Source: Spirochaetaceae bacterium UBA4077
GTDB lineage: Bacteria > Spirochaetota > Spirochaetia > Treponematales > Rectinemataceae
Direction: 5' to 3'
NCBI GenBank assembly: GCA_002383375.1
Contig: DFYR01000068.1
Location: forward strand, 55,174-80,118
DNA length: 24,945 nucleotides
The translations under genes and the position numbers were made by a program. Of the stretch, positions 15,492 to 23,407 are shown piece after piece (the stretch's first letter is position 1; every line of letters starts with the position of its first letter). The notes beneath the pieces are model-generated. The model saw nothing but the letters and a program-made list of their open reading frames with translations. It had not been told where the DNA came from and searched no databases.

Positions 15492-16520
15492 ATGGTACAG
15501 CTTTGGCCGTGTGACGATGTTTCGACCTCTAACAGCAGTCCAAGACTGCGAACTCCCAATCATGCCCCGTATAAAATCAATAAAAAATCCAGACGCGATA
15601 AGGCCGAGACGGAAGAAAAGGATCCTCTTTCCCTCTACCTTTATCAGATATCCAAGGTTGAATTGCTCAGCGCTGGCGAGGAACAAGCCCTCGGAAAGGA
15701 AATCAGCGAGCTTGCTTCCGCACTCGCCTCCTTGCGGGCGCAGTCGATCACCTCCGACGACTTGATGGAAGCCAAGCGGGAAATACAGGAAACGGAACAA
15801 CGGCTGACCGACACCAAGCAAAAAATGGTAAAAGCAAACCTCAGGCTGGTGGTATCGATAGCGAAGGGCTACCAGCACAGGGGCTTGGGTCTTCTGGATT
15901 TGATAGACGAAGGGAACATCGGGCTCTTGGAAGCTGTCGGGCGTTTTGACTACAGCAGGGGCTATCGCTTTTCGACCTACGCTACCTGGTGGATCAGGCA
16001 GGCGATCATAAAAAGCCTGGCCGATCAGGGAAGGGTGATACGAATCCCCGTCCATATGCTCAACCTCATCAGAAAGTGCTATTACACCTCCAAGCAGCTT
16101 ACCCAGGAGTTGAGCCGAGATCCGGGGCTGGACGAACTTGCTGAAAGGCTGAACATGAGCAGGCAGAAGCTGGTAAAGGTCATGGAATTCTCACAAACCA
16201 CCGCAAGCCTCGATTCAGCCATCGACGAGGATAATTCGGTTCCCCTGTCCGAGCTTATCCGGGATGAAACAATAATTGATCCTTATTCGGAGGTGTTTAA
16301 AGCCACACTGAAAGAAGTGCTCGACTGCGTACTCATGGGTTTGAGTACCCGCGAAACGACCATACTCAAACTTCGCTACGGTCTTTCGGGCGAATCCACC
16401 CACACGCTCGAAGAGACAGGCAAGGTTTTGGGCATAACCAGAGAGAGGGTGCGGCAAATTCAGGAACGGGCGTTGGAAAAACTCCGGGAACGACAAGAAT
16501 TGTCCGAATGCGGCAGCTGA
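15492..16520 (+). CDS. Sigma-70 family RNA polymerase sigma factor, group 2 (RpoD/RpoS-like)
   Basis: At 342 residues this sigma factor lacks region 1.1 and the large non-conserved region of a primary RpoD, so it is probably an alternative (group 2) factor recognising RpoD-like promoters. Regions: 1.2 at about 44-72 (DPLSLYLYQISKVELLSAGEEQALGKEI); a short charged helical insert at 73-110; region 2 at about 110-180 (NLRLVVSIAKGY, GLLDLIDEGNIGLLEAV, YRFSTYATWWIRQAI); region 3 at about 181-260; and region 4 at 283-335 (LSTRETTILKLRYGL, TLEETGKVLGITRERVRQIQERALEKLR). The N-terminal 43 residues are basic and unconserved. The ATG at 15492 is the only good in-frame start before region 1.2, with a distant AAGG. 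It is monocistronic, with an AT-rich upstream region, ending at the shared terminator before the ankyrin gene. Confidence 0.95.
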   Translation: MVQLWPCDDVSTSNSSPRLRTPNHAPYKINKKSRRDKAETEEKDPLSLYLYQISKVELLSAGEEQALGKEISELASALASLRAQSITSDDLMEAKREIQETEQRLTDTKQKMVKANLRLVVSIAKGYQHRGLGLLDLIDEGNIGLLEAVGRFDYSRGYRFSTYATWWIRQAIIKSLADQGRVIRIPVHMLNLIRKCYYTSKQLTQELSRDPGLDELAERLNMSRQKLVKVMEFSQTTASLDSAIDEDNSVPLSELIRDETIIDPYSEVFKATLKEVLDCVLMGLSTRETTILKLRYGLSGESTHTLEETGKVLGITRERVRQIQERALEKLRERQELSECGS

Positions 16521-16660
16521 ATGCCGCAGTCTCTGCCGGGTACCTCGCCTGGCCTTGCCTTGTCCGGGACTGCCTGAGTCTCCAGGCTTGCAGTGCCGTC
16601 TCTTGGCAACAAGGTTCGAGGAACTAAAAAAAGTTCACAGACTTCTGAAATTGACTTAAC

Positions 16661-16698
16661 AGCGAGCAAAAAAAGTCGGATGACTTTTTTTGCTCGCT
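16661..16698. terminator. Bidirectional intrinsic terminator between the sigma factor and ankyrin genes
   Basis: A perfect 17-bp inverted repeat: AGCGAGCAAAAAAAGTC (16661-16677), loop GGAT, GACTTTTTTTGCTCGCT (16682-16698). The A and T runs are inside the stem, so transcripts from either strand meet a hairpin with a T7 tract. The two convergent genes end 140 bases before it (sigma) and 19 bases from it (ankyrin). The remaining intergenic bases show nothing else I can name. Confidence 0.75.
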
Positions 16699-16702
16699 TA
16701 GG

Positions 16703-16718
16703 AAGCCTAATTAGGCTT
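16703..16718. repeat. Perfect 16-bp palindrome at the ankyrin stop codon
   Basis: AAGCCTAATTAGGCTT is its own reverse complement and overlaps the TAA stop (16719-16717) of the ankyrin gene. It lies 5 bases from the large terminator hairpin and may extend the termination structure on the ankyrin side. Confidence 0.5.
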
Positions 16719-19497
16719 AGAACATCGCCTGAATGGCGCTCATGCCCTTTGTCGTGGCCACATCCTTGGCTGACTCGCCTGCGTTGTTGCGTGTGGTTTT
16801 GTTGGCGCCCATGGTCAGGAGGACCTTGACCGCATCAGCCTTGCCTGCACGCACTGCATAGTGCAAAAAGCCTTCACCCATTGCGTCTTTAGCCTCCAGT
16901 CCCGCGGCTCCGACAAAGTTTCTTAAGGAGGATTCGGAGTTTTCTGCCAGTACGAGGGCGATCGGACTCAATCCCTGATAATTGGGGGCGAAGGGATCGG
17001 CGCCTGAGGAGAGAAGCAGAGCGGTCGTTTCGGCATCCTTTTGCTGGATCGCCGTATGGAGAGGTGTATCGGCATAACGGTCTCTGCTAGAGGGATCGGC
17101 GCCTGCGGAGAGGGCGAGCTTGAGGGCGTCCATTGATGCCCGAGCCTGCACTAAGTGCCGCAAGGGAGTCTTGCCTTCAGAGTCGGCCTTGTCCTTGGTG
17201 GAATTGCCGAGGATTTCCCGCATCACTCCCAGGCCCTTTTTGAGGGATGAAAGAAGCACGGAGTCGCCGGCGGCGTTCTTGGCCAAGATGTCGGCCCCAG
17301 CCTGGACCAGGCTGCGGATGAGATCCAGCTGTCCGGAGTCCACTGCCTGGTAGAGCGGAGTGGAGCCGGCGTAATCCCGGGCGTCGATAAAGGCGCCTGA
17401 CTTGATCAAGTACTGGGCAATCGGCGTCTGGGCTTCCCGGGCTGCTGCGGCCAGAGGAGTAAAGCCGCGGTTGTCCCGCACTTCCAGGGAGGCTCCTCGA
17501 TCGACGAGGTAGGATGCGAACTCAGCGTTCTGTTTGCGCACCGCCTGATGCAGGGCCGCTTCGCCTGTGTAGTTCCTGGCATCCAGATCGACACCGGAAA
17601 GCACCAAAACCTGGAGACAGGTCTTGGCGCCCGAGAGAACGGCGGTGTTCAGCGGAGCATCCCCATTGCCGTCTCTAGCCGAAAGCACTGCACCGTTGGC
17701 GATTAAATACCTGGTAGCCTCGGCGGCGTCGGTTTTGACTGCCGCATGGAGCAGGGTTTCCTTGGCGGCGTTTACTGCCTCCAGGTCGGCGCCCTTGCCG
17801 CGCAGATAGTCCAAGCCGTCGGCCAGGTCCCTGCGGGCGGCCAGGTGGCCGACCGTGTCGCCGTTGGAATCCCGGGCTGTAATGACCGCTGGGATGAAGA
17901 ACCAGTCGTAGGGTCCGTCCTTAGCCGCTAGGGCAAGGAAGACCGGCGTTTCGTTGGCTGAGTTGGAGGGGAAAATATCGGCTTTTGCCTTGAGCAGGAG
18001 CAACCCTTGCTGGGCAAGGTTCAGACGGACGGCGACATGGAGGGCGTTGTCGCCGGAGTTGTTCCTCGTATTGGGATCTCCGCCCTTGGCGAGGATGAGG
18101 GATATGACTTCAGGCGAGCCCTTCATTCCCACCGCGGTGGCGATGACGCTGTTGCCTACGTTGTCCCTGTTGTTGACGTTGGATTCCAGAACGATCTTGT
18201 CCACCGCCTCGGGACCGCGGCTAACGGCGATCGAGAGGGGGCTCTGACCCGCGAGATTTCGAAGGAAGACATCGGAACCGGCGTTTATCAGTGCATCGGC
18301 GTACTGATAGTTTCCTGCCTTGACGCAGATCATGAGGGGCGTGTCGCCTTCTAGGTTGGCTGAATTGACCGGGGTTCCCGCCTTGATGAGCTCCTCGACG
18401 ATAAGCGGCTCGTAAGCCAGCTTGACCGCCTTGTGGAGCGCCGTGTTGCCTTCCTGGTCCTTGAGAGAGGGATCGGCCTTATAACGCAGGAGGAGTTGAG
18501 TCATGGAAAGCCGTGCCGTCGGAGGGGATGCCAGGTGCAAGGAGGTATTGCTCTTGGCGTCTCGTATGTCGGGATCGGCACCGTTCTTAAGCAGAAGCTC
18601 GGCTCCCTCGATCCAGCCCGTTTTTACTGTCGTATGGAGGGGAGCGTCGCCGTTGACGTTCTTGATGTTGGGGGTAAGCCCTCGGGAGAGTAGAAAATCA
18701 GCAAAGCCCAATTGGAAGCGAGAAATGGATTCGTGTAAAGGGGTATTGCCATTGCTGAACCGGACGGTATTGAGGTCGGTGGAACGTACCGTGGTGGCGA
18801 ACCAGGCGAATTCCGGGAAGGAGGGGCTGGCGCCGCGAAGGATGAGCTTTTCGGCAATCATCGCTGCCTCTTTCCTGTCCGGGTAGAGGAGAGCGAGGTC
18901 CAGGGCTGTCCTGTCAGCCTTGTCTTTGGTCTGTACCGAAGCCCCAATGTCCAGGAGTACACCGACCTCGTTCACCATCAGCTTGTCCGAGGCTGTATGG
19001 AGTACTGTCCTGCCCTCCTGTCCTGCGGCGTTAATGTTCTTGGAATTGAATACAGCCCGGATCATCTCAGGTCCTGCCAGCAGTGCTGCTTCGGCAGGGG
19101 TCGATCCCGAGGCGTCGGCTACGAAGGGATCGGCTGATCTGTCCACGAGCATAGAAGCCATGGCCGGAAGTTTTCGGTCGACGGCATAGCGCAAGGGACT
19201 TTTACCGGCAGGGTCGGTCACATCGGGCTTGGCGCCCAGGACTATAAGAATCTCAGCGACCTGGGTATCTCCGCGCTGGACCGCGTAATGCAGGGGATAG
19301 AGCCCCTGGGCGTCCCTCTGGTTGAGCTGCTCCTGATTCGCGTAGAACTTCTTGATGGCATTGATATCCCCGGCGATGACCAGATCGGTGAGGCTCGTTT
19401 CTTTAGCCGGAGGGGCGCTTGCGCAGCCTGTGGCCAGTAATAACGCTGCCAACGCAGCGTATAATCTCAGGCGTCGAAGCCTTTCGGTAACTCTCAT
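16717..19497 (-). CDS. Large ankyrin-repeat lipoprotein
   Basis: A 926-residue protein made almost wholly of ankyrin repeats. The N-terminus has a basic stretch, a hydrophobic core and LATGC with Cys25 as the predicted lipid site, so it should be exported and membrane-anchored. By eye I count about 26 repeats of about 33 residues, many with the G-x-TPLH and LL-x-x-GAD signatures (for example NGDAPLHTTVKTG, RYADTPLHTAIQQKD). Some are degenerate, such as the one around FPEFAWFATTVRS. I recognise no enzymatic domain. Ankyrin stacks bind other proteins, so a surface or periplasmic scaffold, possibly host-facing, is likely but unproven. I chose the ATG at 19497 because AAGGAG precedes it and it gives a clean lipoprotein signal; the in-frame ATG at 19557 would add 20 residues that spoil it. 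It is monocistronic, facing away from the dehydrogenase gene. Confidence 0.93.
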   Translation of the reverse strand: MRVTERLRRLRLYAALAALLLATGCASAPPAKETSLTDLVIAGDINAIKKFYANQEQLNQRDAQGLYPLHYAVQRGDTQVAEILIVLGAKPDVTDPAGKSPLRYAVDRKLPAMASMLVDRSADPFVADASGSTPAEAALLAGPEMIRAVFNSKNINAAGQEGRTVLHTASDKLMVNEVGVLLDIGASVQTKDKADRTALDLALLYPDRKEAAMIAEKLILRGASPSFPEFAWFATTVRSTDLNTVRFSNGNTPLHESISRFQLGFADFLLSRGLTPNIKNVNGDAPLHTTVKTGWIEGAELLLKNGADPDIRDAKSNTSLHLASPPTARLSMTQLLLRYKADPSLKDQEGNTALHKAVKLAYEPLIVEELIKAGTPVNSANLEGDTPLMICVKAGNYQYADALINAGSDVFLRNLAGQSPLSIAVSRGPEAVDKIVLESNVNNRDNVGNSVIATAVGMKGSPEVISLILAKGGDPNTRNNSGDNALHVAVRLNLAQQGLLLLKAKADIFPSNSANETPVFLALAAKDGPYDWFFIPAVITARDSNGDTVGHLAARRDLADGLDYLRGKGADLEAVNAAKETLLHAAVKTDAAEATRYLIANGAVLSARDGNGDAPLNTAVLSGAKTCLQVLVLSGVDLDARNYTGEAALHQAVRKQNAEFASYLVDRGASLEVRDNRGFTPLAAAAREAQTPIAQYLIKSGAFIDARDYAGSTPLYQAVDSGQLDLIRSLVQAGADILAKNAAGDSVLLSSLKKGLGVMREILGNSTKDKADSEGKTPLRHLVQARASMDALKLALSAGADPSSRDRYADTPLHTAIQQKDAETTALLLSSGADPFAPNYQGLSPIALVLAENSESSLRNFVGAAGLEAKDAMGEGFLHYAVRAGKADAVKVLLTMGANKTTRNNAGESAKDVATTKGMSAIQAMF

Positions 19498-19535
19498 TCG
19501 TGCAGCTCTCCTTGGATACAGCGTATAGACAGGAA

Positions 19536-19563
19536 TTGTCCTTATATGTATCGGCATGATAAA
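19536..19563 (+). promoter_or_regulatory. Weak sigma-70-like promoter for the dehydrogenase gene
   Basis: TTGTCC (19536-19541) and GATAAA (19558-19563) are 16 bp apart, each matching 4 of 6 consensus bases. The expected start near 19570 would place the stem-loop at 19608-19646 inside the 5' leader. Confidence is low. Confidence 0.3.
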
Positions 19564-19607
19564 GCCGGCGGAAAATCCCTTTGCTAATCTATATCACATT
19601 TTTTCCA

Positions 19608-19646
19608 GGCCGCCCAACATCGACCTTAAGCCGATGTTGGGCGGCC
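19608..19646. other. Perfect 15-bp stem-loop in the ankyrin/dehydrogenase intergenic region
   Basis: GGCCGCCCAACATCG (19608-19622) pairs exactly with CGATGTTGGGCGGCC (19632-19646) across a 9-base loop that contains CTTAAG. It is not followed by a T run on either strand, so it is not a standard intrinsic terminator. It lies between divergent genes, about 110 bases upstream of both candidate start sites. It may be a 5' leader structure of the dehydrogenase mRNA or a protein-binding site. Confidence 0.6.
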
Positions 19647-19752
19647 CACCGTCTGCGAATCCCGATGGAAAAACCTGGGGAGGGAAGACTTGCCAAGACT
19701 CAAGTCAGGTTCTATCCTTAGCCCAACTTTTAAGCCTGGAGGTTATGCAAGA

Positions 19753-20730
19753 ATGCATTTCGGTTCATTTATGCCGCTGCGATCTATCTGGGACGAGGGA
19801 CTGCAAACCCTGGCAAAGGATTTTCCCGAGCACTGTTTTTCTCTGGGCTTGAAGCCCGATTCGCCAGAGGTCCCCGATCTCGACCTCATGCTCGCCGGAA
19901 CGCTTCCCAAAGACATTTACTTGGCCAGTTCTAAACTCAAAGGCATCTTCCAGTCCTTCACCGGAATCAACCATCTGCCTTTAGCCCAGCTGCGCGAGCG
20001 GGGAGTCCAGGTCTTTAATGTCCACGCCAATGCCTTCGACGTGGCAGAAAAAGCCCTTGCCCTTTGCCTGGCCTATTATGGACGGATCGTGGAATACCAC
20101 AACGATCTGAGCAAGGGGCTCTGGCACGGCTTCTGGGTTAAGGCTGGCGCCGAGGATAACTGGAACAGTATTTTCGGCAAGACCTGCACGATCCTCGGTA
20201 CAGGTGCCATTGGCCAGGCTCTGGCTAAGCTGCTCAAGGCGTTTTCCTGCCAGGTAATCGGCTGGAGAAGAAAGAGCGGGCTGGCTGTCCCTGAAGGTTT
20301 CGACAAGGTCGTCCCAGATTTAAAAACAGCGCTCGATGAGGCCGAGATCATCTTCGTGACCTTACCCGCCACCAACCTCACCCAAGGTTTATTGAGCAAA
20401 GAACTTCTGGCGGGTATGAAGGGCAAGTTCCTGGTAAACGTTGGCAGGGGCTCGATTGTGGACGAGGAAGGTCTCTACCTGGCGCTGAAGGATGGAATCC
20501 TCCTCGGAGCCGGCATCGACGCCTGGTATACCTATCCCCAGAGCGGTAGGATTGGCGCTCCCTCACGCTTCCCCATCCATGAAATGTCCAATGTGATCCT
20601 TTCGCCCCACGTGGGAGGCTCCACCCACCAAGCCACAGCCCGGGCTGTGGATCAGACCCTGGCCAATATCAGAGAATACTTGAGGACTGGGGACTGCGTA
20701 TCCAAGGCGGATCTGGAGGCGATGTACTAA
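19753..20730 (+). CDS. D-isomer-specific 2-hydroxyacid dehydrogenase-like protein
   Basis: NAD(P)-dependent oxidoreductase of the D-2-hydroxyacid dehydrogenase family, likely reducing a 2-keto acid or oxidising a D-2-hydroxy acid. At 325 residues it is of normal length. The dinucleotide-binding GTGAIG is at 149-154, VNVGRGSIVDEEGL supplies the substrate-binding Arg232, and SPHVGGST holds the catalytic His286. The usual catalytic-Glu motif (DVFxxEPL) is replaced by DAWYTYPQ, so the His-Glu relay is not obvious. Substrate cannot be told from sequence. The ATG at 19753 has GGAGG 10 bases upstream and starts at the first beta-strand; a TTG at 19690 with a strong GGAGGG is a rival start adding 21 residues. 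It converges on the radical SAM gene, the stop codons overlapping by 2 bases. Confidence 0.9.
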   Translation: MHFGSFMPLRSIWDEGLQTLAKDFPEHCFSLGLKPDSPEVPDLDLMLAGTLPKDIYLASSKLKGIFQSFTGINHLPLAQLRERGVQVFNVHANAFDVAEKALALCLAYYGRIVEYHNDLSKGLWHGFWVKAGAEDNWNSIFGKTCTILGTGAIGQALAKLLKAFSCQVIGWRRKSGLAVPEGFDKVVPDLKTALDEAEIIFVTLPATNLTQGLLSKELLAGMKGKFLVNVGRGSIVDEEGLYLALKDGILLGAGIDAWYTYPQSGRIGAPSRFPIHEMSNVILSPHVGGSTHQATARAVDQTLANIREYLRTGDCVSKADLEAMY

Positions 20731-22541
20731 AAAAGGTCTTCCGGGGCCTCGATGAGCATGTGAGGAAAATCGGCATAAAGACTCAAAAGCTGATAGAGTC
20801 TGTCGAAGGGGATTTTCTCCCTGTCAAATACCACGTAGGGGAGCAGGTCGTAGAGCCTTTCAGCGTTGTAGCCCCCCTTACCGGATATGACGATCATCGT
20901 TTCCAGATCCTGGGCTTCCTCTATTGCCCTGTAGGCCAGGGAGAAATTCTTAGTAGCGAAGAACATCCGCACCTGATACCCCTCCTGGGGATCAGGCGAA
21001 AAATAATGGGACAGCTCGTAGTAATGATCGAGAAACATGAAAGCATCCTGGATACGCTCCACCAGGCGCTCGGAGGGAATCCGCGTCTCGCTGCAGAGGA
21101 CGATCTGGTACAGGCTGTACGGATTGTCCCTCCTGAAGTCCCTGGCTGCCCTGACAAGCCGGGACAGGCTTTCCGGATCGTCGGCATCGGCGAGGAGGGT
21201 GACCGAGGAAGCGAGTTTTCCGGGATTAAGACGCATCCAGTCGATGTTTTCCAGCTTTCTGGTATCGACGAAGGATCGGAAGCCGCTGCGCTCCAGGCCG
21301 AAATGCGGAGCCGGGGGAGAAGCCCATTCCACATCGAAGCTTTCCTCGAACGCTGCTATGGCGTCCTCCATATCATCCCCTGATATCCAATCGTTGCTGG
21401 TCACCCAGTAAGGAGGCTGTTCCATTCTGGACATGCGCCACTCGTCGGCCCTTTCTCTGGCATCGGTGCCGGGAAGGAAGGAAAGAGGGTATAGCTCTGC
21501 TTCCTGGCCGAGCCCCTGCATGCCCAGAAAGTCAAAGGTTTCGATTACCTGCTCATAACCGTCGAATGGAAGGCCGAGGATCAAGCCGGTCTTTACCAGG
21601 ATCCGTTGCTTTTGAAGTATCTCGGCTCCCTTGGCAAAACCGCCCCTGTCCATTTTTCTGCCCACTGCCTCCAGGGCTTTGGGGTTGGTGCTCTGAAGGC
21701 CAGCCTCGATCGAGGCTACACCCGCTGCTTTTAACAGGGAGCCGAAATCCTCGTCCAGCATGTCCAGCCGGAGCTCGGCGTGGATGGGTATGGCGGCGGT
21801 GTTGGCCTGGGCAATTTCCTTGAGCATGTCGGAAGCCCTATCGCCGTACTGAAAGGAGGGATCCATGAGGTAGATCTCCGATACTCCGATTTCGGAGGCT
21901 CGGCGAACAAGGGATATGACTTCATCTTCGGGAAAACGCCTAATGACAGGATAGTGTTTGCCGTAAAAACAATAAGCGCAGCGATAGGGACAGCCCCTCA
22001 GGGTTTCGATATGAACTGGCTTGTCCTTGACCACAGGGAGGGTGCCCGCAAGGTAGGGGCTGGGCAGCTTGGAAAGATCCAGCAGTTCCTTTGCCGTATA
22101 GAGCCGGGCCAGAGGTCGGTGTTTTTCCATGTCCTTAAGAATCTCGGCGAAGGCGAGTTCTCCTTCGCCAAGAACAAGGGCATTGAAGGGAGATCTGTCC
22201 ATGATCGGCATGCCCTCGGCTATCTCCGGGCCGCCGGCGATAAACCTCGATCTAGACAGTCGTTCCCTGGCCTTGCCTGCTATGAAGAGGTTGCGCTCCA
22301 GGTTCCATGCGTAGAGACTAAAGCAGACTAAATCGGCCTCCGAGGCGACTATCGCCTCGATGATCGCCGTATCAGAACCATAGGCAGTCGTTGTTTCGTC
22401 GAGAATACTCCACTGTGAACGGCTGAGAAGTCCTTGGGATTCGGCGTAGGCTGCCAGGTAGCCGGCTGCGAGGGGTACATTCGCCTTGGAGTCTTCGCCC
22501 TCAGGATCCTGAACGGGCAGCTGCACAAATAATACTTTCAT
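20727..22541 (-). CDS. Radical SAM protein with B12-binding-type N-terminal domain, substrate unknown
   Basis: 604 residues. The N-terminal 140 residues look like a cobalamin-binding Rossmann-type domain (MKVLFVQLP, NVPLAAGYLAAYAE, DLVCFSLYAWN, GGPEIAEG, VLGEGELAF), but the DxHxxG cobalamin-ligand motif is absent, as in many such proteins. The radical SAM core has CPYRCAYC with Cys184/188/191, followed by EIYLMDPSFQYG, HAELRLDMLDED, GLQSTNPKALEAVGR and GLILGLPFDGYEQVIETFDF. The last 200 residues form a separate domain I do not recognise. This family makes varied radical-based modifications (methylation, rearrangement). The gene lies 53 bp after aat in the same direction and may be cotranscribed with clpA-aat. 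ATG at 22541 with TAGGA close upstream. No terminator is possible before the convergent gene. Confidence 0.9.
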   Translation of the reverse strand: MKVLFVQLPVQDPEGEDSKANVPLAAGYLAAYAESQGLLSRSQWSILDETTTAYGSDTAIIEAIVASEADLVCFSLYAWNLERNLFIAGKARERLSRSRFIAGGPEIAEGMPIMDRSPFNALVLGEGELAFAEILKDMEKHRPLARLYTAKELLDLSKLPSPYLAGTLPVVKDKPVHIETLRGCPYRCAYCFYGKHYPVIRRFPEDEVISLVRRASEIGVSEIYLMDPSFQYGDRASDMLKEIAQANTAAIPIHAELRLDMLDEDFGSLLKAAGVASIEAGLQSTNPKALEAVGRKMDRGGFAKGAEILQKQRILVKTGLILGLPFDGYEQVIETFDFLGMQGLGQEAELYPLSFLPGTDARERADEWRMSRMEQPPYWVTSNDWISGDDMEDAIAAFEESFDVEWASPPAPHFGLERSGFRSFVDTRKLENIDWMRLNPGKLASSVTLLADADDPESLSRLVRAARDFRRDNPYSLYQIVLCSETRIPSERLVERIQDAFMFLDHYYELSHYFSPDPQEGYQVRMFFATKNFSLAYRAIEEAQDLETMIVISGKGGYNAERLYDLLPYVVFDREKIPFDRLYQLLSLYADFPHMLIEAPEDLF

Positions 22542-22594
22542 CGTCCTACACTACCTGCCATGTACTGCACTCTATGAAAAAAACCACAATTATT

Positions 22595-23398
22595 CTACAT
22601 CCGCGCCTGGTCTTCTTGTTTTTCTCCCCCAGGCTCAAAAGCCGGGCGAGTTCCAAGAAGCCGGGCGAGAGCTTCGCTGTGGGGAAAGTCCGGAAAAAGC
22701 TCGCCCCAGTTCCCCCTGTGATCGGGAAGGCCTAGGGCTTTGTCCAGTTTTGCCATATAGCTTCCCCTGGGCATGTCCACGCCACCCATGGTTTCCACGT
22801 AGAGGGTGTGCACCTGACTGTCGATGAGTAAAAATCCCCTGTCGAACAGCCAGAGCGCCAGGTTCAGGAATCCTGTCCTGGAAGCCCCGGAGCTCAGGCT
22901 GAACATGGATTCACCAAAAAAGGCTCCCCCCAGGCTGATGCCGTAGAGACCTCCGACAAGAAGACCATGCTTCCAGACTTCCAGGGAATGGGCATAGCCC
23001 AGCGCATGTAGCCTCGTGTAGGCTTCGACCATCTCAGGGAGTATCCAGGTGCCCTCCTGGCCCGGCCGGGGAACCTTTGCGCAAGCCTCTATGACAGCCC
23101 TGAAGTTCCTGTCCAGGCTGATGCGGTAATCAGCCTTGCGCAGAAGGCGTATAGAACTGCGCGAGATATGGAGAGTCTCGGGCAGGATGGCGAAACGCGG
23201 ATTAGGGCTCCACCAGAGTATGGGCTCGTTTTCGCTGTACCATGGAAAAATGCCTTGCCTATAGGCCGAAAGCAGCATGCCAGGTGACAGGTTACCGCCG
23301 GCACAGACTATGCCTTCCGGCGATGCCTCCTGGGCCGGGGGAAATCGATAGGCCCTGTTAAAATCCAGCTCTTCCAGGCTGCCCAGAAAGCGGATCAT
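22595..23398 (-). CDS. aat: Leucyl/phenylalanyl-tRNA-protein transferase
   Basis: Aat adds Leu or Phe from aminoacyl-tRNA to proteins with N-terminal Lys or Arg, making them substrates of ClpS-ClpAP in the bacterial N-degron pathway. Family signatures are clear: GIVCAGGNLSPGMLLSAYRQGIFPWY (29-54), PILWWSPNPRFAI (59-71), GTWILPEMVEAYTRLHALGYAHSLEVW (116-142) and LVGGLYGISLGGAFFGESMFS (147-167). The aminoacyl-tRNA-binding core is intact. At 267 residues it is slightly longer than typical because of a C-terminal tail (PAFEPGGEKQEDQARM). The ATG at 23398 lies 9 bp after the clpA stop, in the same direction, so the two should be cotranscribed. Confidence 0.96.
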   Translation of the reverse strand: MIRFLGSLEELDFNRAYRFPPAQEASPEGIVCAGGNLSPGMLLSAYRQGIFPWYSENEPILWWSPNPRFAILPETLHISRSSIRLLRKADYRISLDRNFRAVIEACAKVPRPGQEGTWILPEMVEAYTRLHALGYAHSLEVWKHGLLVGGLYGISLGGAFFGESMFSLSSGASRTGFLNLALWLFDRGFLLIDSQVHTLYVETMGGVDMPRGSYMAKLDKALGLPDHRGNWGELFPDFPHSEALARLLGTRPAFEPGGEKQEDQARM

Positions 23399-23407
23399 GG
23401 TCGAAGC

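Noticed and set aside
15343..15765. 140-residue plus-strand frame ahead of the sigma gene
   Set aside because: Starts with TTG and overlaps most of the N-terminal sigma coding region in another frame; the AT-rich part is better explained as a promoter.
16509..16528. Small hairpin TGCGGCA/TGCCGCA around the sigma stop codon
   Set aside because: Only 7 bp, no T tract; the perfect 17-bp terminator 130 bases later is a far better candidate.
19498..19557. Upstream in-frame ATG (19557) extending the ankyrin protein by 20 residues
   Set aside because: The extension would precede the basic signal-peptide start and lacks a good ribosome site, whereas the ATG at 19497 has AAGGAG.
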